DNA of 64,000 nt, taken from positions 1 through 64,000 of the forward strand of contig VTPC01004674.1 in the NCBI GenBank assembly GCA_011009095.1, read 5' to 3'. Both the position numbers and the translations under genes were made by a program. The stretch comes from Ignelater luminosus. Its lineage: Eukaryota; Arthropoda; Insecta; Coleoptera; Elateridae. Shown here piece by piece: positions 43,666-56,953 of the stretch. The notes beneath the pieces are model-generated. The model was given only the letters and a program-made list of their open reading frames with translations, was not told where the DNA came from and searched no databases. How positions within the stretch are numbered: position 1 is the stretch's first letter; every line of letters starts with the position of its first letter.

Positions 43666-44920
43666 TTGAAATATATCTTTCGACCTATATTTGTATTGTT
43701 ATATGTTATTATGGTTTCCGTATCACGGACAGAAATACTTGAAAGGATTGAGAGATTCACAAGCAATTATTATGGCGTACAATTAGAGCTTGATTTGGAC
43801 CGGGCGGGAAACGAATATCTGCGAAAGCGCCTTATGGAAGACAGTTGACATTGTATGCCATAGTAGTGGGTTAATGAATTTTTTAATCTCGCGGGATGTA
43901 GTACGACCAATAATGACTTATTGTATTTCCTAATCTATTTGTTCACTCCTCTCAAGTCCGAGAGAGTGGCCCAAAAATGTTTTTGTCCTTCATGTCGTGG
44001 AACCCATAAGATGGGTCGTTACTTTTATTGCATGGAAGTGTTTCTTTAAGTCGTAATGGGCAATGGTTCAGATTTTTCTTCTACTGTGATTCGAGATTTA
44101 TTTTTGTCGGATTTCGAATCAACAGTCGGAATTGCCTTACGCAGGGAGTATATAGGCTGTTTCTGTTGTGCAAGAAATAAAACAGTCAAGTAGACGATGC
44201 TATTCTCTCTTTGCAAATGAGTCGGCTGTTTCGTTTCTTTCTGTGATGAAACTCGTGCACTGCGTTTGAGACTCTCATAACTCATATTTACATCTACCGA
44301 TCAGACTGCAAGATTCGTTTCTTATCTTTATTTTGTGTTTATTTCTGGAATTTCTATTTTAAAAACATATGTCATGGCTTACTAGATAAAAAAACTTCTA
44401 AATCTGTAGAATGGGAGCAGCCTTCACTTGTCTGACCTATAACTTGCCGCGCCGAACAGATAGAGTAATCATACGCGATTCTGGTGATAGTCCCCAAACA
44501 AGCAAAATTCTCTCAAGTTGGCAAGTTGTCTACAATTTGATAAGTGGTGTAAATGGGACGCTGCAAACAACGTGTGAAGTTGGAGGAATTTTTCCTTTTT
44601 TTTGAGAATATCACGAGAATTCCACGTGGTTCGTCTGTTTGATCGATGCGGCAGTATAGATACTACTGTCCTTTATGATAATTTCTGCAGATTCATTTCA
44701 TCCTTCTTTATCTTAAGTACATGCATCAGGATATCTACGAGAATGCGGACAGTTTTCACTGTGTAATAGATCCAAATGATTTTAACGTGGGTGTTTTTTA
44801 CAATAAATTGTTATTTTATTATTTATATTTAAAATACTTGGGAATGAACAGACTTAACTTCTCTTATTTTAAGATATTGACGCTTTTAGCTGGTAGTAAG
44901 TTCGTAGTGACGTAGCTTCA
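43666..44920 (+). other. Coding-like patch with broken frames, unknown origin
   Basis: Here the sequence is less AT-rich than its surroundings, and several consecutive open plus-strand pieces have natural-looking amino acid composition. At 43,666-43,848 an N-terminal hydrophobic stretch leads into RTEILERIERFTSNYYGVQL. At 44,056 there is MGNGSDFSSTVIRDLFLSDF. At 44,411-44,605 there is MGAAFTCLTYNLPRR followed by about 50 residues. At 44,718-44,786 there is an exon-like piece. The pieces lie in different frames and are separated by stops. I read this as a decayed gene or element, but I do not recognise the family. Confidence 0.35.
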
Positions 44921-45977
44921 GAATTGGTAGGTACCCAGAACAAAGTTTCCTGAACTTCGATTCACTTTGTTTTTAAGCAGTTTTGTCAAGAAATCTTAAA
45001 ATCTCAATAGGGGGTAACTCTCTTGTTTCCAACGCCTAAGACTTTTTCTCTCTGAGTTTTAAATATTAACAGACAAAATTAAGAAATTGGCTATCGACCA
45101 AAAACCAGTGGTGACCTATCTTGTATAGTAAGATACTGGCACTTTTGGTTTTAAAGCTCTCATTAGTTAAATTTCTAGATATCAAAAGCAAACAATTATA
45201 GCAATCACATATGTTTCATATTACGGTAGTACGAACTAGATCTAGAATATACTTTGGACAAATCAAATGTTTAGTTTGAGAGAATGTGCTAATAGTCATC
45301 ACAGTCAGAAGATTTAGCAGGAAGCAAAACAGTTTCCAAGGTTCCCCAAGAAGAAAAGAAAATGTTTATGGGTGGATTTAATGAAGCTGTAGACATTTTC
45401 TGGCAAGTATACAACATGACTTTCTTTCAACTATGCCCACTATACCATACCTTATTTAATGAGAACGTGTGCTGAAATTTCTAAAAGTGCAGATATGATC
45501 CAAAGAAGAAAATTGCATAACTGCAATGCAATAATTGCCGTTTTTTCAAAATCGATTGATAACATTAGTTCATTTTTGGCCTTGCCATGGCTTATAAATT
45601 ATATCATATATGCTTTTTGTAAGAGTTCAAGAATCATGATTAGTAGCCAACTACTACCACGTAATTTATGTTACATACCATACATTACATACTTACCTAC
45701 TACTTATTTCAGAGCTCTATGTTGTATCAAGTATCTAATCCAATAATGCAACATGTATAAAAAAACACAATAAAAGAATGTAAAGATACATAGAGAAGAT
45801 ACAATTTAGCAAACTTTTAGTATGATATTATAATTTCTAGATGATGGTGCAAATAAAAAGGTGAGGTTACGTCATCTATTCGTATATCAGACGAAGATTT
45901 AGTGTTGAATTCTAATTAACAGTTTAAATCTTTATTTTAGCTGAATGAACATAATATGTACTTTATACACAAATACA
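44921..45977. other. Intergenic, no gene seen
   Basis: There is no supported gene. The 95-codon frame at 45,459-45,746 has no motif. Confidence 0.4.
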
Positions 45978-46373
45978 CAGTGTTGCCAATATTTTATCTT
46001 ATAGAAGCGCCAGTTCCGTTCCGTCAAAGCGCCAAATAGCGCCATCTGAGATGAAAAAAGCGCCATATTAAGCGCCAATTTAAATCTCGGTAAAATTTTC
46101 ATTTAAACAACATCACGTATATTCTCAGTTCGTTTACCAGAGGGCCCCACCGTCGAATACCGGTTCAAATTGCACATATATTAAGATTCCCTGTAGAACT
46201 TATATTGCTGAGATGCAATAAAAGTAATAATAGTTGTTATATTTTAAAATCAGAACAGATTTAAACTTAAACAATTTTTATAAATGCGCCAAACGCCAAC
46301 AAGAACTTTTGCGCGCCATGACTATCCCGGAAAACGCCAATTTAGCGGAAAACCGCCATTGTTGGCAACACTG
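45978..46373 (-). mobile_element. hAT-like MITE, copy 2 (inverted relative to copy 1)
   Basis: This copy starts CAGTGTTGCCAATATTTTAT and ends CCATTGTTGGCAACACTG. Along its whole length it matches the reverse complement of 25,167-25,538. The flanking 8-mers caaataca and caagcaca agree at six of eight positions and may be a worn target duplication. It is slightly longer than copy 1 (396 against 372 bp). Confidence 0.85.
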
Positions 46374-48200
46374 CAAGCACATAGCTACTAAAAGATAAAA
46401 TTGAATGTAAAGTTTGTTTTTTTATCTTCACTGTTTCCGTTTTGCTAAATTCTCTTGACATTGTATTCCGTGTAAATATAATTATAGTACTTAATGGCTA
46501 ATTGAGACAGACTACCTTATTAGAATGAGTAACATGAAGATAACCTTCAAGTGAAAAGAAAGAAATATTTTTGCTTCATTTCTGTTTTATGAACAATGAA
46601 AGAAACAAGTGAAACATTTATAAATTAGAAACTATTGTAATGTTTCTATTTTTCTTTTACCGTTTTAGAAAGTTTCTATTAATATAATTATTAATAACCA
46701 GTGAAATATTTGAAAATTAAAAGTAATTTGCAGATTAGTACTAACGGTAAGTAATTTTATCGTAATGTATCAAAAATGTTTAATGTTATTAATACTAATC
46801 AAGACATTTTTAAGCTGACCATGAGCTAGATATTTATGTAAATTATCCTCAAGTAATTGAAATACATAATTAAATATTAATTTTTCATTAAATTAAACAA
46901 AAATCCTTGTTATCTAAAGGCAATTGAAAACCGATTTTAGTGTTCACAGTATAATAAGTGTGTGTGCTGTCTTGAAATTATATTATTCAAGAAGGGTAGG
47001 ATGTATTTAATTTAATAAGAGGAAAACCGAGTACTTATCCTATTTTGAGGCTGTACCTAGTTGGCCATGTTAAAAGCAAAAGTAAATAAATGAGTCTACA
47101 AATAAGTAGATTTTTATATCATTCCGGAACTGACCTACTTAGCAAGAGTTTGCATCTTTTTTTGCAAGGTTGTGTAAATTTTAAAAATTAGAAGAGGAAA
47201 TATATTATGTACTTACTTCTATGTGTCATACAAATTGCTGATTGGAAAGGAACCTTTTCATTCTGATGAAATTTTGTGTAATTCAATTTTGTGCTGAGTC
47301 AAGTTATGAAATCTTAGATATACTCATCCTTAGAAACAGGTTAAACTAGATAATATGTAATTAAATATTTTTTGTAATATCAATTTAATTTACAGGTATG
47401 TGTACAGATAATGCAATGTATAGGACATCATGGTGTAACCTTTTTGATTAGTACAATGGCAAAGCGAAGAAATTCTAGAAAATTGTAGAATACATTATTA
47501 TTATTGTCGTCAGCTATAGTTTGTAAAATGCATATTCCAGATTCAAAGTACATACTTTGAAGGACTTCTAAATTATCATAATATGCTAGAAATATATATG
47601 GCGATCATAAAACTTAGAAATAAACGTGCAGTTTAAATTTTCTGTTTTATTGAAGCTCTACAATATGATTTTCTATCCTCCTTGGTGAGTCAAGTCACGA
47701 TTCATAATATTGAATTCTCGAAAAAGTGATTGAATTTAATTGAACTTTACCTAAAAGAGGTTGGCTAGTAGAAGAATACTGTAGAGAAGAAATAAAATGT
47801 CAAATAAAAAGAATTTTTAGAAGATTCAGAATTCAGTAGCTATCTATCATTTTGCATCGTTAGACCATAGAGAAAATGAGCCCAAAAAGCAAAAGTTTCT
47901 ATAACATTGTCGGTCGTAATTCTTAATATGATATTTATTTTCTTAAGATTTATTTTGAGAAACTCCAAAATGAGAAAGATATAACTACAATGAATTAGGT
48001 GGTACAGAGGATGAAAAACCGATTTTACTTGAAAACAAGATATCTCATGAAAGAGACAGAAAAGCGCTCTTTAGGATAGGTGGGGGCAAAGACTCGCAGT
48101 TGTAGATATTTTCAAAATTTTCAGAAATCGCGTGTTTTGATGCTTAAAATTAGTAGGATTTAGCTTACATCATTAACTACTATGGCTTTGAAAATAATAA
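46374..48200. other. AT-rich intergenic DNA
   Basis: Nothing is firmly supported. A short open piece after a good acceptor (tttacag, 47,395) reads VCVQIMQCIGHHGVTFLIST, then runs to a TAG at 47,486-47,488. It could be a terminal exon. Confidence 0.35.
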
Positions 48201-49890
48201 TTACCAAAATCACAGTACCCGATATGTTAGTCCATTTTCTAAATCCCACGTTGCGAGTATTTGCCTCCTTGTTAGGATTTTAGGTGTCCGCTTAGAACAG
48301 CGAATCCTGTATCCTTCCTTATCTGTAAATAGAATCTTTGCTACATATCTCCTAAAACTGTTACCTTTCGCAACACCATACGCCTTTGCAAGGGCAAAGG
48401 CATTAAACTGTCCGTCAAAGTTTTCTTTACGTGGCCATTTCCTCTTGCCAAGTGTGGTTTTGCAGATTGAAACAAAGTCTTGCTCACTTTCTTTTGGCCG
48501 ACGCTTTGCTTCTGCTGTTCCAGCTGTTCCAAACTCTCTTTGTTTGGGATGATATCAGTAAAACTGACTTCAGACCCCTACCTGAACGTTTCCTTCGTAC
48601 CTTCAATTTAGGAAGAGAAATTATATTATATGGTGATGTGTGTGAAATTGTACCACTAAGACTAGATGGACCAGGTGTGGAACTCATGTTCATGCCCCCT
48701 TCAACAGGAATGGTATCCTTAGTTTCCTCCGTTACGGCACTTTCTTGGGGCTCTTCTTTACTTTGGCAAATTTCTGCGACAGCATCTCTTACTTTGGGTG
48801 TAACTTCATTACCTAAATGAGTTTCATCATTGTTAAGAACTGTGAGAGCCACATCGTCGGAATCAATGAAAATCCTGATCAGTAACTTCCGCAGGTAAAA
48901 AGTCATCGTCTGTAAATTTATTGTAGTATAGTGCAAAGATGCCAGTAGCACGAAAACCGTCAACTGATTTTTCCACAGTTGCTGAGTTTGAAAAGCTTTT
49001 GCAGCTATTTCTGCAACATGATATATGCTCAATGTTTGTCCTGGATGACAAGCTGTCCAGTCATCAGCTGCTTCGTCGTAAAAAGTTTTGAATGGTTTAA
49101 AAAATGTACGATCTAAGTGTTGTGTCTTTTGAGTGCTGTGCGGTGGTAAACTCAGCATGCGTACGTGACAGGATTTCGCGTAATTAATGACTTCTAGGTT
49201 CGTATGAGAAGCATGATTGTCAAGGATAAGTAAAATAGGTCCCTAGTGAGAGGGGTTGGCTGACTTTTTGAAATGCGCCAACCATTTTATAAAAGTAGGG
49301 GTGGTTATGTAGCCTGTGTCAGTCACTCCCATATCACATCCGGAGGGACCATCCTTAATGAGCAAGATATTATAGTCACACTTTGCCCTTGTTCGGCACT
49401 TACAGACTTCGCTACCTCTTTTTCTTCGGTCTGTGCGATGTGTTTTGGAAGTTGATTTGGAACTGTCTGGATCCCTGTCTAGTCCATGTTGTACATTTGG
49501 CCAGGAGTAAATTGATATATGCGTAGGACATCCTCGAAATGATTCAAGTATTGCCCCAGTTGGATTCTATTGAAACCCATGATCCTAGCAATGCTAATAA
49601 ATGACCACGTAAAATCATACCCAGCCATTTTAGTATTTTTTTGAAAACGCGTTAGTTTTCCTCCGCTCATGTGTATACTAAAGGAGCGTAAATATTTTGT
49701 CTAGTTGCTTGCAGTGTTCCACCAACTCTTGCTCCTGGTTCGAGTTAAAAACATTTGTGAACTTACCAAGCTTATTTGTTCCTTCAGCTCTCTTCAATTT
49801 GGTTTTTAAAGTGGACTCGTCAAATCCAATTGCCTGTCGGATTGACAACCCTTTCTTGCACATCAGATCTTTAGCTTTACTGAGCTAATC
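48200..49890 (-). pseudogene. pogo/Tigger-like transposase pseudogene
   Basis: Minus-strand frames together give a pogo-type (DDE) transposase. The first piece has an N-terminal psq-like part, KKGLSIRQAIGFDESTLKTK (49,863-49,678). Next comes FISIARIMGFNRIQLGQYL and MYNMDETGIQTVPN (about 49,670-49,450; holds the first catalytic Asp). Then come PILLILDNHASHTNLEVINY (second Asp, about 49,240-49,190) and RMLSLPPHSTQKTQHLD. TVEKSVDGFRATGIFALYYN and a basic C-terminus follow. Frame changes near 49,000, 49,290 and 48,870 break it. No terminal repeats were identified. Confidence 0.87.
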
Positions 49891-49899
49891 ATCATCTGG

Positions 49900-52800
49900 G
49901 ATGTTTTCCGTTTATAATTTCTGAAAGACCATAATTTAATTTAAAATGGCACAATACAACGTGTTTTTGTACGATGTATTTTTAACCTCTTACCCGCTGT
50001 TGACAAAAAATTTATATGAAAATCAGCTGATACACCACGACCCTTATATGGATTTTTGCCTCATTACTTGTGCAGGTTTTTGCCCAATAAATCGGAAAAT
50101 GCCAAATTACTCCAACAAGCAACAAAGTAAACCTAGTGCCATTATCATATGTCTGAAGCTAAACTAAGACACTTTTGATAAATTGTATAAACTGTATTGG
50201 TGTCTTAAAACTACACCTTGTTGCTAATGTGCGATAAAAATTTTCAAAAAATTAAATCAAACATCCAAAAATCCACTCACCTCATTTTTTTACACCAACA
50301 AACATATCTTAACTGACAACTGTTGGTCCACCAGCTGATGATCTTGAAAAGGACTTGCCAACTTATGAACATTGATAACAGAAAGTAAAGGCAGGTAATT
50401 TTAAATGAGTGCCTACCATATATATTTTTAAATCGTTTGTAGATCTCGAGAACAACTTAATTATTTTTTTCGGCATTCTTTAAGAAAGCCCCTTCGTCTC
50501 AGAGTTGCCTTGTAGAATGTCTGAAAACATACTCATCAAAAATGAGACTTTTTACGACCACATAAACTATTCAGACTACTGGAAAACAGTTCTGAGTTAT
50601 TGTAAACACAAGAATTAGGTATTTTTTCACAACCTCTTAACCAAAAATCAGAAAATCTGATAGTAAATTAATTAGGAAGTCTCGTCTGAACCTTGAACAT
50701 TGTTGCATTTGTAAAGTCAAATATGACGTGAAACGGGTTTTGACAATATTGCATTCTACTTTTATAAATTTGTGTCACTTGCAATAAATGTAGTTCCTAA
50801 ATCAGTTTGCACCTATTTTTTTTGAAATCCATTTTCTTATTTACTTATTTTTATTGTTAGTTTTTTTCTCCTTCACAGTCTTGGAATTTTCAGTATTTTA
50901 CTTTTAGTGCAGTTTCGTATGTTTTTTTTTTTGTAATTATAATAGAGACTGTGACTAATTATAGCGGCCTTTACTTTATATTACAGTCATTTATGTGTTT
51001 GATTAGTGCATATTTGGTTATTTTTTTCCATAGTAGTCATATACTAGGAAAAATGGTAAACCACAATGCAATCAGCAAATTCTATTGTTAAGTTGAAAAT
51101 TTTTCGTTTTTGTGTTTGTTGCTTACATGCGAATCATTCATGTTGAAATTGTCATGAAAACAATCTAATCTGCAGTATTACAATTACAGCTTAACTTAAT
51201 GAAAAGGACGTAAAATACGTCAATCTAATTACATAATTATGAATTATGTGCATATCACGTGGCTTTGTATGGTATAGAAATATTTCTAGATACAACTGAT
51301 ATTAATAATATTTGCATTCTCGTTGATTGATAAAAATAGTCTTTTTGACTTACATACATAAGTATTTTATCTGATCAATTATTGTGTTGTTTTTTTGTTT
51401 CCAGTTTGTACTAACAATAAGCAATAAGGTGTAATTATGAAATATGTATACGCCGCCGTTATCTCACTACAATTAGATCTTTGTTAGTTTTTGTTTCTCG
51501 TGTAACTGAATCTTAAAAATGTGTATTTTTAGAATTTTCCAAATATCTGAGATAATAACAAAAGATTAATACAATGATACCTAATGGATAAGGTTCAAAT
51601 ACATCTTGACTGTTCGCATGTATCTTATCGAGGCATGTCATTATAATAAATTCATCATCCACGTATATGTTCTTTTGTTTAAGCGATGACTGGACAATCT
51701 TTAAATATAAAAATGAAAACAGAAGACACGCGTTTGTTTCATTAACTATTCCTCGTTTACATACATTTTATAGATAAACCTTAATTTCGATAAACTTTGT
51801 TATGGTTAAACGGATAAAATCGACTGCAAAATTTGTTAAGTCATGGTATTGACATGAGGATGATAACACGAGTATATTTTTTACCACTAAGAAAAAAACG
51901 AGCATTAAAATGTTAATTACTGATAGCATGGAGGAGAAACAAGCGACTTATTTTTTATAATTGATATGTTCGGCTCATGTATCTAAATATTTTATTGTTG
52001 TCATTATTTATAAAGATTACTGCACTTTTTTGCTATTGAAGTTTGAATGTACTTAAAAAATATCGTGTGCAATGTAGAAAATGCATTACAATGGATGTCA
52101 AGGTATACGACATTTAAAATTGAAAAACTATGTAATTAATTTGTTTCGAAATTTTATTTCAAAGAAATATTGTTTCCTATTATGTTTTAAGTATCTTATG
52201 TTTATGTTACTACAATAGCATTTGTTTGTTTTGTCCAACGATGGCTGCGATGACTGAAACAGAACCCTTATGAATGCATAAGTAAGTTGGTATTTATAAT
52301 ACGGTGATTTCTTAAGATGTCGTTCAAGAATGACAATGATATAAATGATAAATATTTAAATAACTTATATTCGATTATTCGAAGACAAGTAGAAGTGAAA
52401 GCGCTCTGACTTTATAATGTTAGCTTTATAATCGATCCCTGTGACACCCCATTAAATCAAATAATAGTATTAATAATAAAATATCTTTTGTTTGATAGCT
52501 TTTAAGTTACAAGGAAGGTTCCGACTTAAGAGTACTTTGTTTAAGAACGGATGCTAAACATAGTCGTCTAGTTTCTTTTACCTTCTGCAAATTAAATACT
52601 AAAGTTATTTTTATTATTAATCGTATTTAATTGAACTGGTAAACATGTAATATAGATATTATTATTTATTAATCATAATCATCATAATTCTTACTGCATA
52701 TTGAAAACTTTTGATTAAAAAATTTACAACTTTGTATTTGATTATGTAGAAGGCAATAAATGTTAATGTTATAGAGAAAGTGAATAATTAATTGACTTTT

Positions 52801-53090
52801 TTTACAAAGAGTGGTTACTTAAGGTGTGATAACTAAAGCTGCATGGTGGTGGGTTCTCGCTGATCTGTTATTACTGTACACAATTAGACAGATAGGTAAA
52901 TCTCAATAATACCTTGAACTAATGTTTGTCCAAACATCGATGCTCTGTGAGTCTATATGAATTAAAAACATGAAAAAGATGCCAAAACTGTATTTACAAT
53001 CACAACTTACAGGAGAAGATATCTTCTTTTATGTAAACGGCAATTAAAGTAGTATTGCCTCAAATAACAGAAAATTAATCCTTTTTATGA
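49900..53090. other. AT-rich intergenic DNA, nothing recognised
   Basis: The first 450 bp may be the non-coding end of the pogo-like element. Beyond that I see only AT-rich sequence, with short tracts of T and no long frame on either strand. Confidence 0.45.
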
Positions 53091-53099
53091 CAAATAAAG

Positions 53100-53440
53100 T
53101 TAAGACTTTATGACAAAGAGAATCACCTCTGCCTCTGGCTCTCATCTAACAGAGGCTAGACGTTATCTTCATATTATTTCTTGCTGAACGATATCAGTAC
53201 AGTTCTTGTAAAATTGTTCTAGCTAAAGTTGATAGTAAATGATTAGCATTCTTCTCTCGAGCATGCTCGATGGTGTTTGAATCTGGATTATGCTTTGATC
53301 AGACCAAAACTTCCAGTCCCACTCCATCCAAATACTCTCTTATGATGTTGACAGTGTGGAGTCTCGTGTTATTCTGCACCAAGAAGGCCATAGCCAATGT
53401 ACAACAAGGTACAAAATGTATCGTACGCTTCTTATAGATA
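53100..53440 (-). pseudogene. Tc1-like transposase fragment, second family
   Basis: The minus strand reads AFLVQNNTRLHTVNIIREYL, then SKHNPDSNTIEHA, then MRARGRG near the end. These correspond to the Tc1 blocks usually seen as DNARPHTA, SPDLNPIEH and the C-terminal MRRR...ARGG. Both catalytic-site blocks are changed (Asp to Asn in the first, SPDLNP to NPDSNT in the second) and there are stops. Only the C-terminal third is left. It differs from the Tc1 relic at 31.8 kb. Confidence 0.78.
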
Positions 53441-53449
53441 CCTTATCCC

Positions 53450-53985
53450 CCTGTCGGGTATTGTTATAAGTGCTTTCGAGAAAATTATCTCACATAACGG
53501 TGAGCTGAATACAAGACCTCCTGCAGCCACTTTGGGGCGCAGACTTTTTTCTGCAAAACATCTTAATTGTATTTAATGTCTAAGAACTACATTTGCTTCT
53601 GAGAGCTCTTATTTGAATAAAACGATCTTTTTCTCTTTGTGCATTTAAAAGTAATATGAATGATAGGTTTTATCGTGCTATCTTGAGCAACATGGTCAGT
53701 AACAAATTTCTTTCCATAAAGTTTACTCATCCTTTGGATGACATTCTGATGTTTAAGTGTATCACTACCGCATAAAATTGTAGCAGTTGTATCAGAAATG
53801 ATGTAGACTCTGTTAAATTTACCAAACGAAACCGTTTGGAACGGTAGAGCTGAATATATGTATTCGTGTAGAAAGAAGTCAAGCATCAAGGAGTAAACTA
53901 ATTTTGAAACCACGCCTCAAGAGAAAAGCAACAAGGATCCTTGGGGCACGTAGAAGAGAGAACGTTTGATAGAAATTGGAGTTTC
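53450..53985 (-). other. Unassigned open frame next to the Tc1 relic
   Basis: The minus-strand frame 53,913-53,587 (108 codons) contains LKHQNVIQRMSKLYGKKFV and a lysine/serine-rich end. It could belong to the upstream part of a decayed transposon or to another element. I could not match it to the Tc1 order. Confidence 0.25.
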
Positions 53986-54029
53986 TTCTCTATATCTTCT
54001 ATAGTGTACGTGGTCTAGGGTGCTGATAA

Positions 54030-54469
54030 AAGAACTGCAAGAATGAAATAACTAAGTAAGATGCAACAATTAGACTTCTCGAATATTACTGCGGCCGTAG
54101 TACTACTAATTCTGCCCCTTTTTCATCTAGTGGGGGCACTCTTAGGAATACACAGGAGAGCATTTTGTCATGTTAAGATCCCACAAAGTAAATTTAGTTC
54201 TTGCGCTGGACTGTGTTTGTAGGTTAAACAAACTTGTGGGAAATAACACAATAAAGTTAATATGGACACCTGACCATACTAATGTAATAGGAGATCAGGA
54301 AGCCGACCGCCTGACGCGCCTTGCAAAGGATGAAAGGAAAGAGTCTTTTATAGGACTGGAACTAATATGTGAGATTGTATACTATAAGGTAACCAAGCAT
54401 AAAATTAAGACATTACTTAGGCAGTGGTACCAAGAACACTGCGAACTCTTCAAAAAAAGTGGTAGATAA
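54030..54469 (+). pseudogene. Non-LTR retrotransposon fragment with RNase H end
   Basis: The frame 54,170-54,469 reads VNLVLALDCVCRLNKL, then KLIWTPDHTNVIGDQEADRL. This is the C-terminal half of a retrotransposon RNase H domain (consensus style: WVPGHxGxxGNExAD). In front, 54,050-54,160 gives QQLDFSNITAAVVLLILP, which resembles the segment after the reverse transcriptase in R1/jockey-like elements. The N-terminal RNase H part (TDGS motif) is missing, so this copy has an internal deletion. The block is intact enough to name the family type only. Confidence 0.78.
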
Positions 54470-54474
54470 GCTAT

Positions 54475-56840
54475 ATTTCCTTATAAATAAACATTAAGTT
54501 ACTGATGGCGTAGTAACTATTAATTGATCTAATAGAAGTTGTCCACAAAGATCCTTGTTAGGGCCAATTCTATGTTTATTGATAATGGAGGATTAGTTTT
54601 AGAAATTGACAACACGTGAATTTGTAATCCAAGAAACGTCATGCTTTAAGCGTTCGGGGACGGAATTTGATCAAAGAAGCCTGAAATATAGAGAAGACTG
54701 CATTAGATTTGAGGTGCATTACCTTGGGTTATTATTGATAAGAGTCTGCTTTGGATTCAACAAATGCAAGTATTTTAGACAAAAATCTTCAAAAGTTGCA
54801 CACAAACAGTAAAATTCTAAGAGAAATATACACGAGAGGGATTGGACACATGTTTTGTACTCAACGAAAGTTTGGGCACGATTAGTAAATGCAAAGACAT
54901 CTAGCGTCAAAATTGAAAATAACATATTTTTAAAGGGACATTCACAACTGACGTTAACAAATACGGGTAGCGTCAGTAAAAACACAAATAAGAACATTAT
55001 GAGAGGAACTTGTTATAAATTATGCTTATGTCAGTTATTACATCAGCCACCGTGCTGTCAAAACAACTTGAAGATTTATACGTTTACGTTTGATTCACGT
55101 TCATGTTACCGTTCCGTTTGCGTCAATTGTGCATCCTCCTTTTATTCAAAGGTGCCATCTATTGATTCATGGTTTTTGTGAATACCAATGCTATGCAGGT
55201 GTTGCCGAATACCGAACCTTGTTGTTAGTGACAGGTCAAAAATGTATAGAATGGGAACATTGAAGATAGGGTACCCAAAATCATCATTTCGAAGTGATAC
55301 AAGATGGACATTTAAGCATGACTTGGCAACTTCGATTCATACAGATAGATCATAGATCGAAGACAGAGATGAAGTAGCAGCGTTTGGTTTGGAAAGGGAC
55401 AATAAGTTCTGGAAGAAAGGCACTAGGACGCATATGTTCATGTTCAGTGTCAATTAACTTATCAGCATGACCCTGAGATGAACGAGCGAGAATGAACTCC
55501 AAATTGGCCGTACAAGCTATCATGATTTCGTAGTATAAGAATTTGTTTTACAAATGAGTAACAGAGCTTCAGCTATAAGATTACGTTAGATAAAAGGTCA
55601 TGTTGGGCACCAAGACAACGAAGAGACGGATGAGTGAAATAACTGTCACAATTAAGAAACCCATGAGCGAGATACCTTTGCGTGTCCTGCAGTCAGGTCT
55701 GACTCATTCGGCTTCGGACGGGTACTTTTGTTTCCCGTTAGTTTAATAAGCGTCTCACTATGGCTATTAAAGGGCTTGCACAAGAACTCTATACAGAGGA
55801 TACGATAAGGAAGAAGAAACTTCGTTTCACATATCTCACCGTCTTGCAGAAATAAAAATTGAATTATTTACCTTTCGGATTTTAGGTTCCCTTCAGAACT
55901 CGACGCCTGAGTACACTGTACTCTTGCACCCTTGACACAATCATAAAGGAATAATTCTAAATGAGCATAAACATTGCTAACACTAAGTAATAATCGGAAT
56001 TTCCCAGTATTGTATTTCTTCATACAACAGAAAATGTTATTTTCGATCAAAGTAGTCCAATAATGAACGAAGGAGCTAATAGTGAAAGATTGCGTAATCT
56101 ATCGTTAATATTCAGTTTATATCTTTATCACTATAACTGCTACTAGAGTTATAATGCAGCTTTCGCAATTAGCGTAGTATAATTAATTACACGTACTTGC
56201 AGTTAGTAGAAAAATTTAACTAACAAAAACTTCAAAAAGCATTCAACTTTCATACTTTCTCGCAGTTAAAATAACATCGTTACAACTATACATGGTATGT
56301 ATACAAGGACCACTTCTGATCTTGACCTCAAAAATACCAAGAACATCCTTCGACTATTTTTACATTTTTTTCGTGTTGACATCAAGAAATTTAAACACAG
56401 ACATAAAAGAATTTTTCTTGATCAAAAAAGTGAAATGTATTTGCATATAAAAAAGGGTCCAAATGACGAACGGTTTGCCTTTGGACGTGTAAAACTAGTT
56501 TTCAAAATGTTCAATTTGCACGCGTTTGACGTCACTGTATTACGAAGTCCAAGTGACTCGCTTATTTAAACTGCAGGTCAAGTTAAACGATTTTAGAATA
56601 TTTTTTTCTTGTTGTCGATGTTGTGTAACTTTCAAAGAATCTTCCCCACCTTTTGAATAAATTCACTTGGTTATGTTTTATGGTAGATTTATCCACCGTT
56701 TAATATTAATCACGACGCGAAAGAGATCGTATCTTTAGTTAAATTATTTTTCTCAGAATGATTAGTGAAAAGTTTATCAATTAATTTTTTTTTTGTTGCG
56801 GTTTCCAACTCAATTGTTAATCAATCAATCGATTCTCTTA
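54475..56840. other. No supported gene
   Basis: Sequence from 54,600 to 55,760 is less AT-rich in places and may contain more decayed element sequence. The 90-codon plus-strand frame at 56,297-56,569 (DLDLKNTKNILRLFLHFF and a basic middle) has natural-looking composition but no known motif. Confidence 0.35.
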
Positions 56841-56854
56841 TCAACAAAGGGGTT

Positions 56855-56891
56855 TATATATGATCGATTGTGATACATTTCAGATTCAGTT
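56855..56891 (+). promoter_or_regulatory. TATA box plus initiator
   Basis: TATATA lies at 56,855-56,860 and an insect-type initiator TCAGTT at 56,886-56,891. The A of the initiator is 33 bp after the start of the TATA box, the standard spacing. A start codon with a strong splice donor follows at 56,954, so this looks like a real core promoter. Confidence 0.6.
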
Positions 56892-56953
56892 CAATTTTCG
56901 GTTGGACAGAATAGGATTGAAGTGCGATTAGATTAATTAATAAGAACAATAAG

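Noticed and set aside
48431-48820. 129-codon plus-strand frame
   Set aside because: It is the antisense shadow of the pogo-like transposase C-terminus.
55640-55760. Less AT-rich patch with cattcggcttcggacggg
   Set aside because: No tRNA, rRNA or protein feature could be recognised, and it is too short to call.
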